Below, piece by piece: positions 35,711-43,732 of a stretch of DNA of 64,000 bases (the stretch's first letter is position 1; each line of letters opens with the position of its first letter). Both the position numbers and the translations under genes were made by a program. This stretch comes from Clostridia bacterium (lineage in GTDB: Bacteria > Bacillota > Clostridia > RUG12999): NCBI GenBank assembly GCA_017467445.1, contig JAFTSG010000003.1, positions 1-64,000 of the forward strand, in the 5' to 3' direction. The notes beneath the pieces were generated by a model, which was not told the DNA's origin, did not search any database, and worked only from the letters and a program-made list of their open reading frames with translations.

Positions 35711-36344
35711 AGGTTATTCCCTCTTTTCTGTAGGTACAGGTATCTTTTAAATTGCAGGTTCCGCAGGCTGTCGGTACTCTTTCTTTTTCTGTAATACCCA
35801 TTACCGCGGTAACCGATTTTCTTGGTATCATTATATTTTCTGGTGTAAGTGTAAGCCCGATTTTACGGCTTGCATCAAGTACCGAAATCAAATCACGCTG
35901 CATTTCAAGCGGAAAATCCCCATAACCGGGACTAAATCTTGTTGTCAGTTTCAGTGGTGCGATTTCTTTTTCAATTTCCACGCACAGATTGTCGCAAACA
36001 CTTTCTATTGCGGCAGTAGCTACGGCATCAAGAATAAGCGCTTTTGCCATATCCGAAACCTGCGCCTGTGCTATTTTGCGTTCAACTTCCCCGCCGAGCG
36101 TTGCCGCCATAAGCACGCATTTACTGCATCCCAAAAGATGATTTTTTATATCATTTCCACATAGTGTAAACACTGTATTTTCAAGGCTTTCGCCATGTAT
36201 GTCAAATACGGCATAAACCGTTTTTGGCGATGCCGCAAGGCTGATTTCGTTTATGCATAAATCAATAAGGCTATCTGTTTTTTCGTCCGGATTTTGTTTG
36301 TATCCGAGATAACGGAGAACCTCTTTTTTATCAATATCAAGCAT
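35703..36344 (-). CDS. Methionine synthase reactivation-domain protein
   Basis: About 213 residues resembling the AdoMet-binding activation domain of MetH as a free protein: RFSPGYGDFPLEMQ near 140 and IPRKSVTAVMGI near 175 are the signature, then a cysteine-rich end (CGTCNLKDTC). It should reductively methylate inactive cob(II)alamin on MetH. Start 36344 is chosen for AGAGGA seven bases upstream. Its stop overlaps the metH GTG start, and metF precedes it, so the operon runs metF-activator-metH. Confidence 0.88.
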   Translation of the reverse strand: MLDIDKKEVLRYLGYKQNPDEKTDSLIDLCINEISLAASPKTVYAVFDIHGESLENTVFTLCGNDIKNHLLGCSKCVLMAATLGGEVERKIAQAQVSDMAKALILDAVATAAIESVCDNLCVEIEKEIAPLKLTTRFSPGYGDFPLEMQRDLISVLDASRKIGLTLTPENIMIPRKSVTAVMGITEKERVPTACGTCNLKDTCTYRKEGITCE

Positions 36345-36348
36345 TGTT

Positions 36349-37227
36349 TTATCCTCTGTTAACACAGTCCATTATGTTTTTTATACTGTCGTAGATTTTA
36401 AGTGCAATCTCGGGACGGTTCATTGTATAAAGATGAATTCCGTCAATTCCGTTTGTAATAAGGTCTATAATCTGCTCTATTGCATATGCACACCCCGCAT
36501 CGCAAAGTGCTTCGGGCGAAGAGTCATATTTACTCATTATTTTGGTAAATTTCTTCGGTAAGGAAGCGCCGCACATTGACACCATTCGTTCAATCTGTTT
36601 TTTGTTGGTAACAGGCATAATCCCCGCCTGAACAGGAACATTTATTCCGTTATCACGCAGTTTGTACATATAGTTATAAAAATCGTTGTTATCAAAAAAC
36701 AGCTGTGATACAAGATGCGATGCTCCTGCATCCACTTTTGTTTTAAGATTACGGATGTCAATATCCATACTGATTGCTTCGGGGTGAGTTTCCGGATAGC
36801 ACGCGCCGGCAACGTCAAATCCGCCGCGGTTCATTATATATTTTGTCAAATCGCTTGCATATGTAAAATCGGTTTTCGGTGGCACATCAGGATTACGGTC
36901 TCCGCGCAGGGCAAGGATGTTTGAAATGCCCTTTTCTTTAAGAAAACCAAGAGTATCATCCACCTGCTTTTTATCGGAATTTATGCAGGTCAGATGCACA
37001 AGCGGTTCTATGCCGTAACGTTCTTTTATTATAGTAGCAATTTCGCAGGTAGAGTTGTCCGCCGGGTTGCCGCCCGCGCCGTATGTAACGCTGATATAAT
37101 CAGGCTTTATGGGCGCAAGTGCCTCAAGTGTTTTATATATTGTATCTATACTTCCGTCTTTTTTCGGCGGAAATATTTCAAGCGAAAATGTGAACTTTTT
37201 ATTTTTGATAATGTCGGATATATACAT
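36349..37227 (-). CDS. metF: Methylenetetrahydrofolate reductase
   Basis: 292 residues, TIM-barrel flavoenzyme producing 5-methyl-THF for MetH. SLEIFPPKKDGSID near 15 contains the catalytic glutamate; YISVTYGAGG near 48, LALRGDRN near 92 and ASHLVSQLFFDN near 165 are diagnostic. Start 37227, with AAGGAG seven bases upstream. It leads the methionine operon and has its own promoter at 37261-37289. Confidence 0.96.
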   Translation of the reverse strand: MYISDIIKNKKFTFSLEIFPPKKDGSIDTIYKTLEALAPIKPDYISVTYGAGGNPADNSTCEIATIIKERYGIEPLVHLTCINSDKKQVDDTLGFLKEKGISNILALRGDRNPDVPPKTDFTYASDLTKYIMNRGGFDVAGACYPETHPEAISMDIDIRNLKTKVDAGASHLVSQLFFDNNDFYNYMYKLRDNGINVPVQAGIMPVTNKKQIERMVSMCGASLPKKFTKIMSKYDSSPEALCDAGCAYAIEQIIDLITNGIDGIHLYTMNRPEIALKIYDSIKNIMDCVNRG

Positions 37228-37260
37228 AAACATTCTCCTTAAACATATTTATACATATAT

Positions 37261-37289
37261 ATTGTTACACTTTTTTGCCTTTTTGTCAA
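37261..37289 (-). promoter_or_regulatory. Promoter of metF-metH operon
   Basis: Minus strand TTGACA (37284-37289), 17-base spacer, AACAAT (37261-37266). The leader is short, so no S-box or other riboswitch fits. Confidence 0.7.
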
Positions 37290-37297
37290 GAAATGAT

Positions 37298-37326
37298 TTG
37301 ACATACCCGCCAAATTAGTGTATAAT
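37298..37326 (+). promoter_or_regulatory. Consensus promoter of tRNA-Thr
   Basis: TTGACA (37298-37303), 17-base spacer, TATAAT (37321-37326), back-to-back with the metF promoter. Confidence 0.9.
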
Positions 37327-37341
37327 AATTCAGTAATCTTT

Positions 37342-37417
37342 GCTGGTGTAGCACAGTTGGTAGTGCAGCGCATTCGTAATGCGCAGGTCACGTGTTCGAG
37401 TCACGCCACCAGCTCCA
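37342..37417 (+). tRNA. tRNA-Thr (CGT)
   Basis: Acceptor GCTGGTG/CACCAGC, anticodon loop ATTCGTAAT with CGT, T-arm GTTCGAGTC, encoded CCA. Confidence 0.95.
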
Positions 37418-37419
37418 TC

Positions 37420-37447
37420 AAAAAAGCACCCTTTCGGGTGCTTTTTT
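37420..37447 (+). terminator. Terminator of tRNA-Thr, probably bidirectional
   Basis: Stem AAAAAAGCACCC/GGGTGCTTTTTT; it also lies directly after the stop of the convergent SulP gene. Confidence 0.9.
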
Positions 37448-39088
37448 CTATTCGTTTATTGTATCTGCATATGCAAGAGCTTCATCTATATTTGCGAGGA
37501 AGTTTTTCTCCCCGGTTTTCTCATAGAAGCCTGCTTTTTTCATTACCGCAAGCGGCTGTTTATTAACGTGTGAGAAGAGCACCGTTATATCTTTTTTCTT
37601 AAAGTGTGCACAAGCTTCTTCAATTGAATGCAGTGCTGATATATCAAGTGCCGGAATATTTCTCATTCTGAAGATTACAACCTTTATTCCGTCCTGAAGA
37701 GGAATTTCATCTATCTTATCAGATGTTGCAAAAAACATAGGTCCGTTGATTTCAAAAACCTGTGTGTTTTCAGGAATTCGTTTAAGTCTTCCTATATCAT
37801 CGGCAATACTTTCACGCTGCGTCCATCTGCGGATATATGTTACGTCCGCCATTCGTTTCATAAAGAGAATAACCGCAACAAGCATACCTATTTCAATTGC
37901 AACAACAAGGTCAAATACAACTGTTAAAACAAATGTTATTACAAGTACAAGAATATCGCTTTTCGGTGCTGTTTTACAGATTTTTACAAATTCACGCCAT
38001 TCGCACATATTATATGCAACCATTATAAGAATTGCAGCAATTACGGGCATTGGAATGAGTGCTGCGTACGGCATAAGTACAACAAGAATAAGAAGAAGTA
38101 CTACCGCATGAACAATACCCGAAACAGGCGACCCGCCGCCGTTTTTAACATTTGCCGCTGTTCTTGCGATTGCGCCTGTAGCGGGGATTCCACCAAAAAG
38201 ACCCGAGCAGATATTACCCGCACCCTGTGCGATAAGTTCTGTATTGGAATTATGTTTATCCCCTATCATTCCATCAGATACAACACAAGAAAGAAGAGAT
38301 TCTATTGCCGCAAGAATTGCTATGGTAAATGCACTTGGTATAAGTTCTTTTATTTGCGCAAAATCAAATACCGGAAGCGCAAACATAGGCGGTTGGTTTG
38401 TTATTGTATAAAGGTCGCCGATTGTATTTACGTTAAGACCGAACAGTTTTACAACAAGTGCACCGAGGATTACAACGATAAGTGAGCCGGGAATTTTTTT
38501 GCTTATTTTAGGCCAAACTGCAAGAATTGCAAGCGCTACTACGCCGATAATAAGGCTTTGCCAGTTGAGTGTGCCAAATGAAGCGGCAACGGCTGAAAGC
38601 TTTTCCATTGTTTCAACCGCGTGTGTGCCCGGTGCAAAGGTAAGACCAAAGAAATCTTTAAGCTGACCCGCCACAATTGTAACCGCAATACCTGATGTAA
38701 AACCTGTTGTTATTGTTGCCGGTATGTATTTGATAAGTGCGCCTAGTTTGCATACACCCATCAGAATAAGGATTATACCCGCCATTATTGTTGCAATGGC
38801 AAGTCCGCTGATTCCGTACTGCGCAACTATACCTGCAACTATGGTTGCAAATGCTGCGGTAGGTCCCGATATATTAACTTTACTGCCACCGAGAAAGGCA
38901 ATTACAAACCCTGCAACGATTGCTGTATAAAGACCTTTTTCCGGCGATACTCCCGATGCAATCGCAAGCGCAATAGAAAGCGGAAGCGCAATAATTGCCA
39001 CGATAAGTCCGGCAATCAAATCACTTGTGAGCTTTTTTGCGGAATAGTTTTTCAGTTCCGTAAAAAGTTTCGGCTGAAATACTTTCAT
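37448..39088 (-). CDS. SulP family anion transporter with STAS domain
   Basis: About 546 residues: 10-12 membrane helices (residues about 20-400) with the SulP signature ALPLSIALAIASGVSPEKGLYTAI, and a cytoplasmic STAS domain from about 430 (NTQVFEINGPMFFATSDKI, VVIFRMRNIPALDISAL). Moves sulphate, bicarbonate or another anion; the substrate is not evident. Start 39088 is chosen for AAGGAG upstream; a longer in-frame start runs into the promoter. Confidence 0.93.
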   Translation of the reverse strand: MKVFQPKLFTELKNYSAKKLTSDLIAGLIVAIIALPLSIALAIASGVSPEKGLYTAIVAGFVIAFLGGSKVNISGPTAAFATIVAGIVAQYGISGLAIATIMAGIILILMGVCKLGALIKYIPATITTGFTSGIAVTIVAGQLKDFFGLTFAPGTHAVETMEKLSAVAASFGTLNWQSLIIGVVALAILAVWPKISKKIPGSLIVVILGALVVKLFGLNVNTIGDLYTITNQPPMFALPVFDFAQIKELIPSAFTIAILAAIESLLSCVVSDGMIGDKHNSNTELIAQGAGNICSGLFGGIPATGAIARTAANVKNGGGSPVSGIVHAVVLLLILVVLMPYAALIPMPVIAAILIMVAYNMCEWREFVKICKTAPKSDILVLVITFVLTVVFDLVVAIEIGMLVAVILFMKRMADVTYIRRWTQRESIADDIGRLKRIPENTQVFEINGPMFFATSDKIDEIPLQDGIKVVIFRMRNIPALDISALHSIEEACAHFKKKDITVLFSHVNKQPLAVMKKAGFYEKTGEKNFLANIDEALAYADTINE

Positions 39089-39125
39089 ATATATTAACTC
39101 CTTTACATATAAATCACAAGTAATA

Positions 39126-39154
39126 ATTATACTCCTAAATATGACACAAATCAA
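39126..39154 (-). promoter_or_regulatory. Promoter of the SulP gene
   Basis: Minus strand TTGATT (39149-39154), 17-base spacer, TATAAT (39126-39131). Confidence 0.8.
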
Positions 39155-39168
39155 CAGTTTATTTGCAT

Positions 39169-39197
39169 AAAAAAACGGCAGAAACTTCCGCCGTTTT
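39169..39197 (-). terminator. Terminator of the DUF4432 gene
   Basis: Stem AAAAACGGC..GAA/TTC..GCCGTTTTT with a T run on the minus strand. Confidence 0.85.
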
Positions 39198-39228
39198 TGG
39201 AATTATGAAAAGTATATCGTTTTTCAAA

Positions 39229-40197
39229 TTATATATCAGTAAATGTAAATTCAAGGGAATTAACACTTTCTTCACCGGGATTAAGAAATTTAAGGATTCC
39301 TTTCTCTCGCATTACATCTCTTCCATCCGGATAGCAATTGGCAGGTTCCAACCCCAGAACATATACATTCTCACCCATCATTTTCCACTGTGTAAAGCAA
39401 TCAAGTGTGCTTGTATCAAACGTCATTTTAAGTTCTGTATGGATGTCTGGGTTTCTTAAAGAAATTTCCGGTTTTTTATCGAACTTATGATAATAACATT
39501 GTTCAATAGCACTGCTTTCAGGTTTACACATTTTATGCCATTTATCCATATCTTTTGCTGCATAATCATTTCTTGGCGTAACTTCTGCAGATGAAATTTT
39601 AAGTTCTGCATTTTCGCTCAAAAGAGGATATCCCATATTGCAGTGATACATTATCATATAAGGTGTTTCTTTGGCAGAAATATTTTTTACTTTGTCAGTT
39701 ATCGAAAGGGTATTTTCATTCAATCCACATCGATATTCTCTTTCAAGAACAAACTGATGTCCGAAAATACTTGCATCACGCACAACCGCATTTATTGTTA
39801 TAAAGTTTTCATCTATTTTGTATGAATGCTGCTCGCACGGTACATAAGAAATGTTGCCATGAAGCGGAGCCTCTTCCCCATTATCTATACAAGGATTGCC
39901 AACAGAAGTAAGACCGCAGGTTGTTATAAAACCCGCAGTAAATCCTTGGAGAAAACCTGCACCGTTTTTATCATAATACTGTGGCCCTACCATTCCGCAA
40001 GGTGAAATGTATGCCATACTGTTGTTTTTATAAAAAAGATACGCAATGTCAGCAGCTCTGTCAAGAGAAACAGTAAACTCAAGACCTTTCCCATTTCTTA
40101 CCTCCAGCAATCTCATTCCATCAGCTTTGCCACCAACCATCCGTGTTTCTTTTACGCCGTAAAGCTGTGTTGGATGTCCTATGTATTTATTATTCAT
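39229..40197 (-). CDS. DUF4432 family, aldose-1-epimerase-like protein
   Basis: 322 residues in the galactose-mutarotase superfamily. GLEFTVSLDRAADIAYLFYKN near 35 and the histidine-bearing APLHGNISYVPCE near 110 and MIMYHCNMGYPLL near 185 match DUF4432. Members are thought to epimerise sugar anomers, sometimes of uronates or unusual sugars. Start 40197 has AGGTG six bases upstream; a GTG at 40206 overlaps it. Single gene with promoter at 40233-40261. Confidence 0.88.
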   Translation of the reverse strand: MNNKYIGHPTQLYGVKETRMVGGKADGMRLLEVRNGKGLEFTVSLDRAADIAYLFYKNNSMAYISPCGMVGPQYYDKNGAGFLQGFTAGFITTCGLTSVGNPCIDNGEEAPLHGNISYVPCEQHSYKIDENFITINAVVRDASIFGHQFVLEREYRCGLNENTLSITDKVKNISAKETPYMIMYHCNMGYPLLSENAELKISSAEVTPRNDYAAKDMDKWHKMCKPESSAIEQCYYHKFDKKPEISLRNPDIHTELKMTFDTSTLDCFTQWKMMGENVYVLGLEPANCYPDGRDVMREKGILKFLNPGEESVNSLEFTFTDI

Positions 40198-40232
40198 GTT
40201 TTGCACCTACCCAATATAAATTTATACTTTTT

Positions 40233-40261
40233 ATTGTAACATATTTTTCCCTTTTAATCAA
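40233..40261 (-). promoter_or_regulatory. Promoter of the DUF4432 gene
   Basis: Minus strand TTGATT (40256-40261), 17-base spacer, TACAAT (40233-40238). Confidence 0.75.
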
Positions 40262-40271
40262 TACAAAATTT

Positions 40272-40330
40272 AAAGCACCGACAAAATGAACTGCACCAAT
40301 TTGTGTAGTTCAAAAAGCCGATGCTTTTTC
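40272..40330 (-). terminator. Nested hairpin, original terminator of tRNA-Arg
   Basis: On the minus strand AAAGCATCGGC pairs with GTCGGTGCTTT (with wobbles), enclosing a second hairpin GAACTACAC/GTGCAGTTC. It lies immediately beyond the left attachment site, where the tRNA transcript would end if the element were absent. Confidence 0.55.
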
Positions 40331-40347
40331 TGGTGTCCCGGACAGGA
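40331..40347. repeat. Left attachment site
   Basis: 17-bp copy of the tRNA-Arg 3' end, identical to 50404-50420. Confidence 0.9.
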
Positions 40348-40394
40348 ACTAATATTCTTTTTTGCTTGATTTTATGCGGGGTTTAAATTTTTAC

Positions 40395-40412
40395 TGTTGC
40401 CAAATTGTTGCC
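40395..40412. repeat. Left integrase arm-type sites
   Basis: Two TGTTGCC copies, 11 bases apart (40395-40401, 40406-40412), repeated in the same order and spacing at 50260-50277 near the other end. Confidence 0.6.
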
Positions 40413-40434
40413 TATTAAAAAACTTTATCCTTTC

Positions 40435-41616
40435 CTAAATAGCTTTGTATTGGTTTTCTCCCCTATCCGGAGCTATGCTCAAGCCTTCATTTTTAAGAAT
40501 GTTATCAACCTTGTATATGTTTTCATCAATATAATCTCTTGTAGCATAAAAATAAGTGTTCATTGTAACACTTATATCTGTGTGTCCCATTATCTCTTGA
40601 AGAACCTTTGGCGGCATTCCTGCTTCAGCGCATCGGGTACCGAACGTGTGGCGCAGGGAATGCAAATCCACTTTCCCATCCGTTATTGTTTTATCAAGAA
40701 TATCATATTTTTTTAGTACACGTCTGAATTGCGAATTTACTTGTGATGTAGAAATCATTTTGCCTTTGTGTGTGAATATTAAACCACTCTTTTTGTCTCC
40801 GATACAGTCGCGCAGCAGTTCTCGCACATCTTCAGTCATAGTCAGTATTCTTGTTCCTGCATCCGTTTTTGCAGTATCACTTAATATTGCCTCGCCTTTT
40901 TCTCCTCTTGAGATTGTTCTTTGCACTTTAACACGGTTAAACGTGAAGTTCACTGTTTCGACAAACAAAGCATTAATCTCACCCATACGGAACCCCGCTG
41001 CCATTGACAAAAGCATTTGCTGACTATAGTTTATATCTTCAGTCAATAAAACGTGGATAAGCTTTCTTTGTTCGTCCTTCGTCAAGGCGCGCACAATCTC
41101 CGTTTTTTTCTTTGAATGAGGTTTTTTAATATGCTCCATTGGATTTTCAGTTATTATCTTACGTCTTGCCGCTTCCCTGAAGGTTTTATTTAAAAGCTCA
41201 TAAATCTTGTTTATATACGATTGTGAATAATAAAGCCTGCTATTTAAAAAGGCACGCAGCTGCGTTTCGTTGGCAGTCTGAATCGGCGTGTTATATATTT
41301 GCCGCAGAGCCTTAAGCGTTTCAATATGTCTATAGTAAGTTGTTGGTTTTATTTCGTTTTGGTTTAACTTATCATCAAGGAACTGCTTTGCAAGGTGATA
41401 TATGGTCACGTCATTTTCATCGGTAAATGTTCCAGTAAAGATTTGCAAGTCAATATTCTTAATCTTTGTCCGGACCTCTGCTTTTGTTTTTCCATAAACA
41501 GTTTTTCGTTTCCTCTTTCCTCTTTCGTCATAACCTACACCGATTTGTCCTACATATAAACCTCTTTTTTCATCAAAATAAATTGCTCCGTCCCCTTTTG
41601 AACGTCTTTTAGCCAT
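40435..41616 (-). CDS. int: Tyrosine integrase of the element
   Basis: 393 residues. N-terminal arm-binding domain (GDGAIYFDEKRGLYVGQIGVGYDERGK region), SAM-like core-binding domain (about 75-180), and catalytic domain with Arg in AAGFRMGEINAL, HxLR in HSLRHTFGTRC and the His/Tyr segment MGHTDISVTMNTYFY. It catalyses integration into tRNA-Arg. Start 41616 follows AAGGAG at 11-12 bases; a longer upstream frame has no site. It points towards the left attachment site, as usual. Confidence 0.95.
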   Translation of the reverse strand: MAKRRSKGDGAIYFDEKRGLYVGQIGVGYDERGKRKRKTVYGKTKAEVRTKIKNIDLQIFTGTFTDENDVTIYHLAKQFLDDKLNQNEIKPTTYYRHIETLKALRQIYNTPIQTANETQLRAFLNSRLYYSQSYINKIYELLNKTFREAARRKIITENPMEHIKKPHSKKKTEIVRALTKDEQRKLIHVLLTEDINYSQQMLLSMAAGFRMGEINALFVETVNFTFNRVKVQRTISRGEKGEAILSDTAKTDAGTRILTMTEDVRELLRDCIGDKKSGLIFTHKGKMISTSQVNSQFRRVLKKYDILDKTITDGKVDLHSLRHTFGTRCAEAGMPPKVLQEIMGHTDISVTMNTYFYATRDYIDENIYKVDNILKNEGLSIAPDRGENQYKAI

Positions 41617-41639
41617 AAAAAATACACTCCTTTTTGTGA

Positions 41640-41748
41640 TTGACAAAATAGAGTGCTTATGATAAAATATAACTGTGTTTGGTGTATATTTTATATATGC
41701 ACTCCATAACCGTCTTTGGTGTTCCAGCACCGGGACGGTTTTTTATTT
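41640..41748 (+). ncRNA. Candidate antisense RNA over the integrase leader
   Basis: Plus-strand TTGACA (41640-41645), 17-base spacer, TAAAAT (41663-41668), start near 41675. It ends at AACCGTC/GACGGTT (41708-41740, inner stem GGTG/CACC) followed by TTTTTTATTT. Both flanking genes run leftward, so a plus-strand promoter and terminator here serve no gene. The RNA would be antisense to the integrase leader. A 20-bp imperfect inverted repeat (41651-41671 with 41684-41703) overlaps it. Confidence 0.5.
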
Positions 41749-42330
41749 GTCTTGTCCTTCGTCTTTTTGCTCTAAAGTCAATACCATCGAGGCATAATCT
41801 ATTACCTTTTCTTGTCCAGTATCGCTTAATCTTTCAAAAACATCTAAACACTTTTCCATTTTCTTATCTTGTTGAAAGTTTTCATTATTTTCTTGTTTAG
41901 GGTCGTCTGTCCAACCTATAAGATATCCTGGAGTTGTTCCGAAAACTTTAGCAAGCAATTCAACTTTATTCAACCCCATTGATGATAAGTCGCTACTTTC
42001 CCACGTTAATAGCGTCTCTTCGCTAACACCAATCAATTTGGATAGTTCAAAAGTGGTCAGTCCTAATTTCTTTCGGAATTTTTTAATCCTCAAACTTATA
42101 TCCATATAACTACATACTTCTTCCGAGCCAGAAATGTATCCAACACTTACTCCAAAAAAGTCTGCCAAATTAACAACCACCGTATATATAGGGTCTTGTA
42201 TTCCATTTTCATACCTACTTAATGTACTTTTGTTCATTTTTGCATCATATTTGTTATTGTATAATTCTATCAGCTTGTCCATGCTGTAGCCTCGAGCCTT
42301 TCTTAAATTTTGCAATCGTTCACCAAACAT
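41743..42330 (-). CDS. XRE-family repressor with two helix-turn-helix domains
   Basis: 195 residues. First HTH at about 4-70 (ERLQNLRKARGYSMDKLIELY, NKSTLSRYENGIQDP); second at about 78-140 (KKFRKKLGLTTFELSKLIGVSEETLLTWE). There is no LexA-type protease domain, so it may be inactivated by the element's ImmA-like protease or, as in SaPIs, by a helper-phage protein. It is transcribed leftward, divergent from the Cro-like gene, the layout of a lysogeny switch. GGAGG precedes the ATG. Confidence 0.88.
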   Translation of the reverse strand: MFGERLQNLRKARGYSMDKLIELYNNKYDAKMNKSTLSRYENGIQDPIYTVVVNLADFFGVSVGYISGSEEVCSYMDISLRIKKFRKKLGLTTFELSKLIGVSEETLLTWESSDLSSMGLNKVELLAKVFGTTPGYLIGWTDDPKQENNENFQQDKKMEKCLDVFERLSDTGQEKVIDYASMVLTLEQKDEGQDK

Positions 42331-42350
42331 ATTATCGCCTCCGCACTTCT

Positions 42351-42379
42351 ATATTATCATAAAACATAACAAAAATCAA
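42351..42379 (-). promoter_or_regulatory. Repressor promoter
   Basis: Minus strand TTGATT (42374-42379), 17-base spacer, TAATAT (42351-42356). Confidence 0.75.
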
Positions 42380-42410
42380 GCATTTTTTAATAAAAATAAA
42401 AAAAATCATC

Positions 42411-42448
42411 ACTTTGTTATTGACAAAGCAACAAAAATATGTTACTAT
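42411..42448 (+). promoter_or_regulatory. Early rightward promoter with operator-like dyad
   Basis: TTGACA (42420-42425), 17-base spacer, TACTAT (42443-42448). The -35 box is inside the dyad CTTTGT-TATTG-ACAAAG, a probable repressor or Cro operator. Confidence 0.7.
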
Positions 42449-42501
42449 ATAAGCAACATCAATGCGCATTATGAAAAATGACAGAAAAGGAGAAAATACT
42501 T

Positions 42502-42717
42502 ATGAAATTAATACACAAACCCTATAAAAGACTAAAGGGATGGTTAAGAGAAAACGGACTTACATACAGAGATGTAGCGAAAACATTGAAAATAACGCCC
42601 CCTACTGTTTCTGCAAAAATAAACGGGCGTTCTGACTTTCTTCTTGCTGAAATACAAACATTAAAAGAAGTGTATGGATTGAAAGAGGAAATTTTTTGTA
42701 CAACCACAGTTGCTTAA
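42502..42717 (+). CDS. Cro-like small HTH protein
   Basis: 71 residues in one helix-turn-helix domain (LKGWLRENGLTYRDVAKTLKI, TPPTVSAKINGRSDF). It is the first gene of the rightward operon facing the repressor, so it probably acts like Cro. Start 42502 is chosen because AAAAGGAG lies 9 bases upstream; an ATG at 42478 precedes that site. Confidence 0.8.
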   Translation: MKLIHKPYKRLKGWLRENGLTYRDVAKTLKITPPTVSAKINGRSDFLLAEIQTLKEVYGLKEEIFCTTTVA

Positions 42718-42761
42718 ACGATAACAAAATATTGTGATACTTAACGAAAGGATGAGGCTCA

Positions 42762-42983
42762 ATGCCAACTACTACACCAAACACAAACGAACAGACAAGC
42801 AGTGCAGCGGATAATGGTTTAATATTTTATGGTACAAAAGACGTTGCCGCTGCCCTTGGATGTTCAATACCTACGGCAAGAGAAATTATGCGCAGGGCGG
42901 ACTTCCCTTTAATCCTTGCCGGTAAAAACATGAAGGTATCAAAAGCAGCCTTTGAAAAATGGGCAATGGAAAGACGTACATAA
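42762..42983 (+). CDS. Excisionase-type HTH protein
   Basis: 73 residues, with a winged-helix HTH_17 domain: FYGTKDVAAALGCSIPTAREIMRRADFP and a C-terminal VSKAAFEKWAMERR. Such proteins bend DNA to direct integrase towards excision. It starts MPTTTPNT after AAAGGATGAGG. A second, related protein follows at 43378; either could be Xis. Confidence 0.8.
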   Translation: MPTTTPNTNEQTSSAADNGLIFYGTKDVAAALGCSIPTAREIMRRADFPLILAGKNMKVSKAAFEKWAMERRT

Positions 42984-42998
42984 AGGAGTGTATAGAGA

Positions 42999-43109
42999 AT
43001 GATACAAAAGATACTTATGCTGACAATGATAATATCAGCAATGGTTTATTTAATCAAATACTTAGTGCCGGAGCTTTTGGCAGCGGCAAAATTAAATGAA
43101 ATGGAGTGA
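42999..43109 (+). CDS. 36-residue membrane peptide
   Basis: Reads MIQKILMLTMIISAMVYLIKYL then a short polar tail; one hydrophobic helix spans residues 5-25. AAGGAG lies 9 bases upstream. It overlaps the next gene's leader. Small membrane peptides are common in phage early operons; function unknown. Confidence 0.55.
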   Translation: MIQKILMLTMIISAMVYLIKYLVPELLAAAKLNEME

Positions 43110-43117
43110 AAGAAGAT

Positions 43118-43375
43118 ATGTTTAATCCAAATGCTTTAGAAAAATTATACTTGGCAATGGATGCTGAGGATATCCGAGACAACAAATTTGACACGGCGGC
43201 ATTTCACCGAGCATATGAAAATTTTACAGAAAAATATATTGAGGTAGAAACGAATTCATTAGACCAACAAAACACTATGTGGGATGACCTTAACATAGTA
43301 ATAGCGAGCGCAAGAAAGACTGCCTTTAAAATAGGATTTAAAACGGCCGTAGAGCTTATGATGGGGGGACTGTAA
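43118..43375 (+). CDS. Hypothetical element protein
   Basis: 85 residues starting MFNPNALEKLYLAMDAED; predicted helical and acidic, no recognised family. Start 43118 has GGAGTG about 9 bases upstream (an earlier GTG overlaps that site). It lies between the small membrane peptide and the second excisionase-like gene. Confidence 0.65.
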   Translation: MFNPNALEKLYLAMDAEDIRDNKFDTAAFHRAYENFTEKYIEVETNSLDQQNTMWDDLNIVIASARKTAFKIGFKTAVELMMGGL

Positions 43376-43377
43376 TA

Positions 43378-43584
43378 ATGGACAGGTTGACACGTTCAGA
43401 GGCAGCGGATTTTATAGGCTGCAGTAAGTCAAAGCTTTACAGTATGGAAAAAGCAGGATTTTTAAAAGGCACATACTACCAAATAGGACGCAGACGATTT
43501 TACATAACCGAAAAGCTTGAAAACTGGATGAAGAACGGCGGAGAAGCCCGCGAAATTGAAGAAAAGATATTATTATTCAAATAA
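43378..43584 (+). CDS. MerR/excisionase-like HTH protein
   Basis: 68 residues: LTRSEAADFIGCSKSKLYSMEKAGFLKG is a typical HTH_17 domain, followed by the wing RRRFYITEKLENWM. Candidate excisionase or directionality factor. It starts 2 bases after the previous stop. Confidence 0.75.
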   Translation: MDRLTRSEAADFIGCSKSKLYSMEKAGFLKGTYYQIGRRRFYITEKLENWMKNGGEAREIEEKILLFK

Positions 43585-43606
43585 AAACAAAATGGAGTGA
43601 AAGAAA

Positions 43607-43732
43607 ATGTATTATAGAACGTGTCCCGACTGCGGCGCACACCTTGACCCATCCGAACAATGCGACTGTAAAAAAGAAAAGCAGCCCCAGGAGAATGAGC
43701 ACTGCTTTTCTAAGTCAAGTGTTACAAAGTGA
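43607..43732 (+). CDS. 41-residue zinc-ribbon-like protein
   Basis: Begins MYYRTCPDCGAHLDPSEQCDCKKE: a CPDC and a CDC pair could bind one zinc. GGAGTG is nine bases before the ATG. Its second half lies opposite the minus-strand small RNA at 43670-43786. Confidence 0.6.
   Translation: MYYRTCPDCGAHLDPSEQCDCKKEKQPQENEHCFSKSSVTK

Noticed and set aside
37227-37289. S-box (SAM) riboswitch upstream of metF.
   Set aside because: The distance from promoter to start codon is too short for the riboswitch and no terminator hairpin is present.
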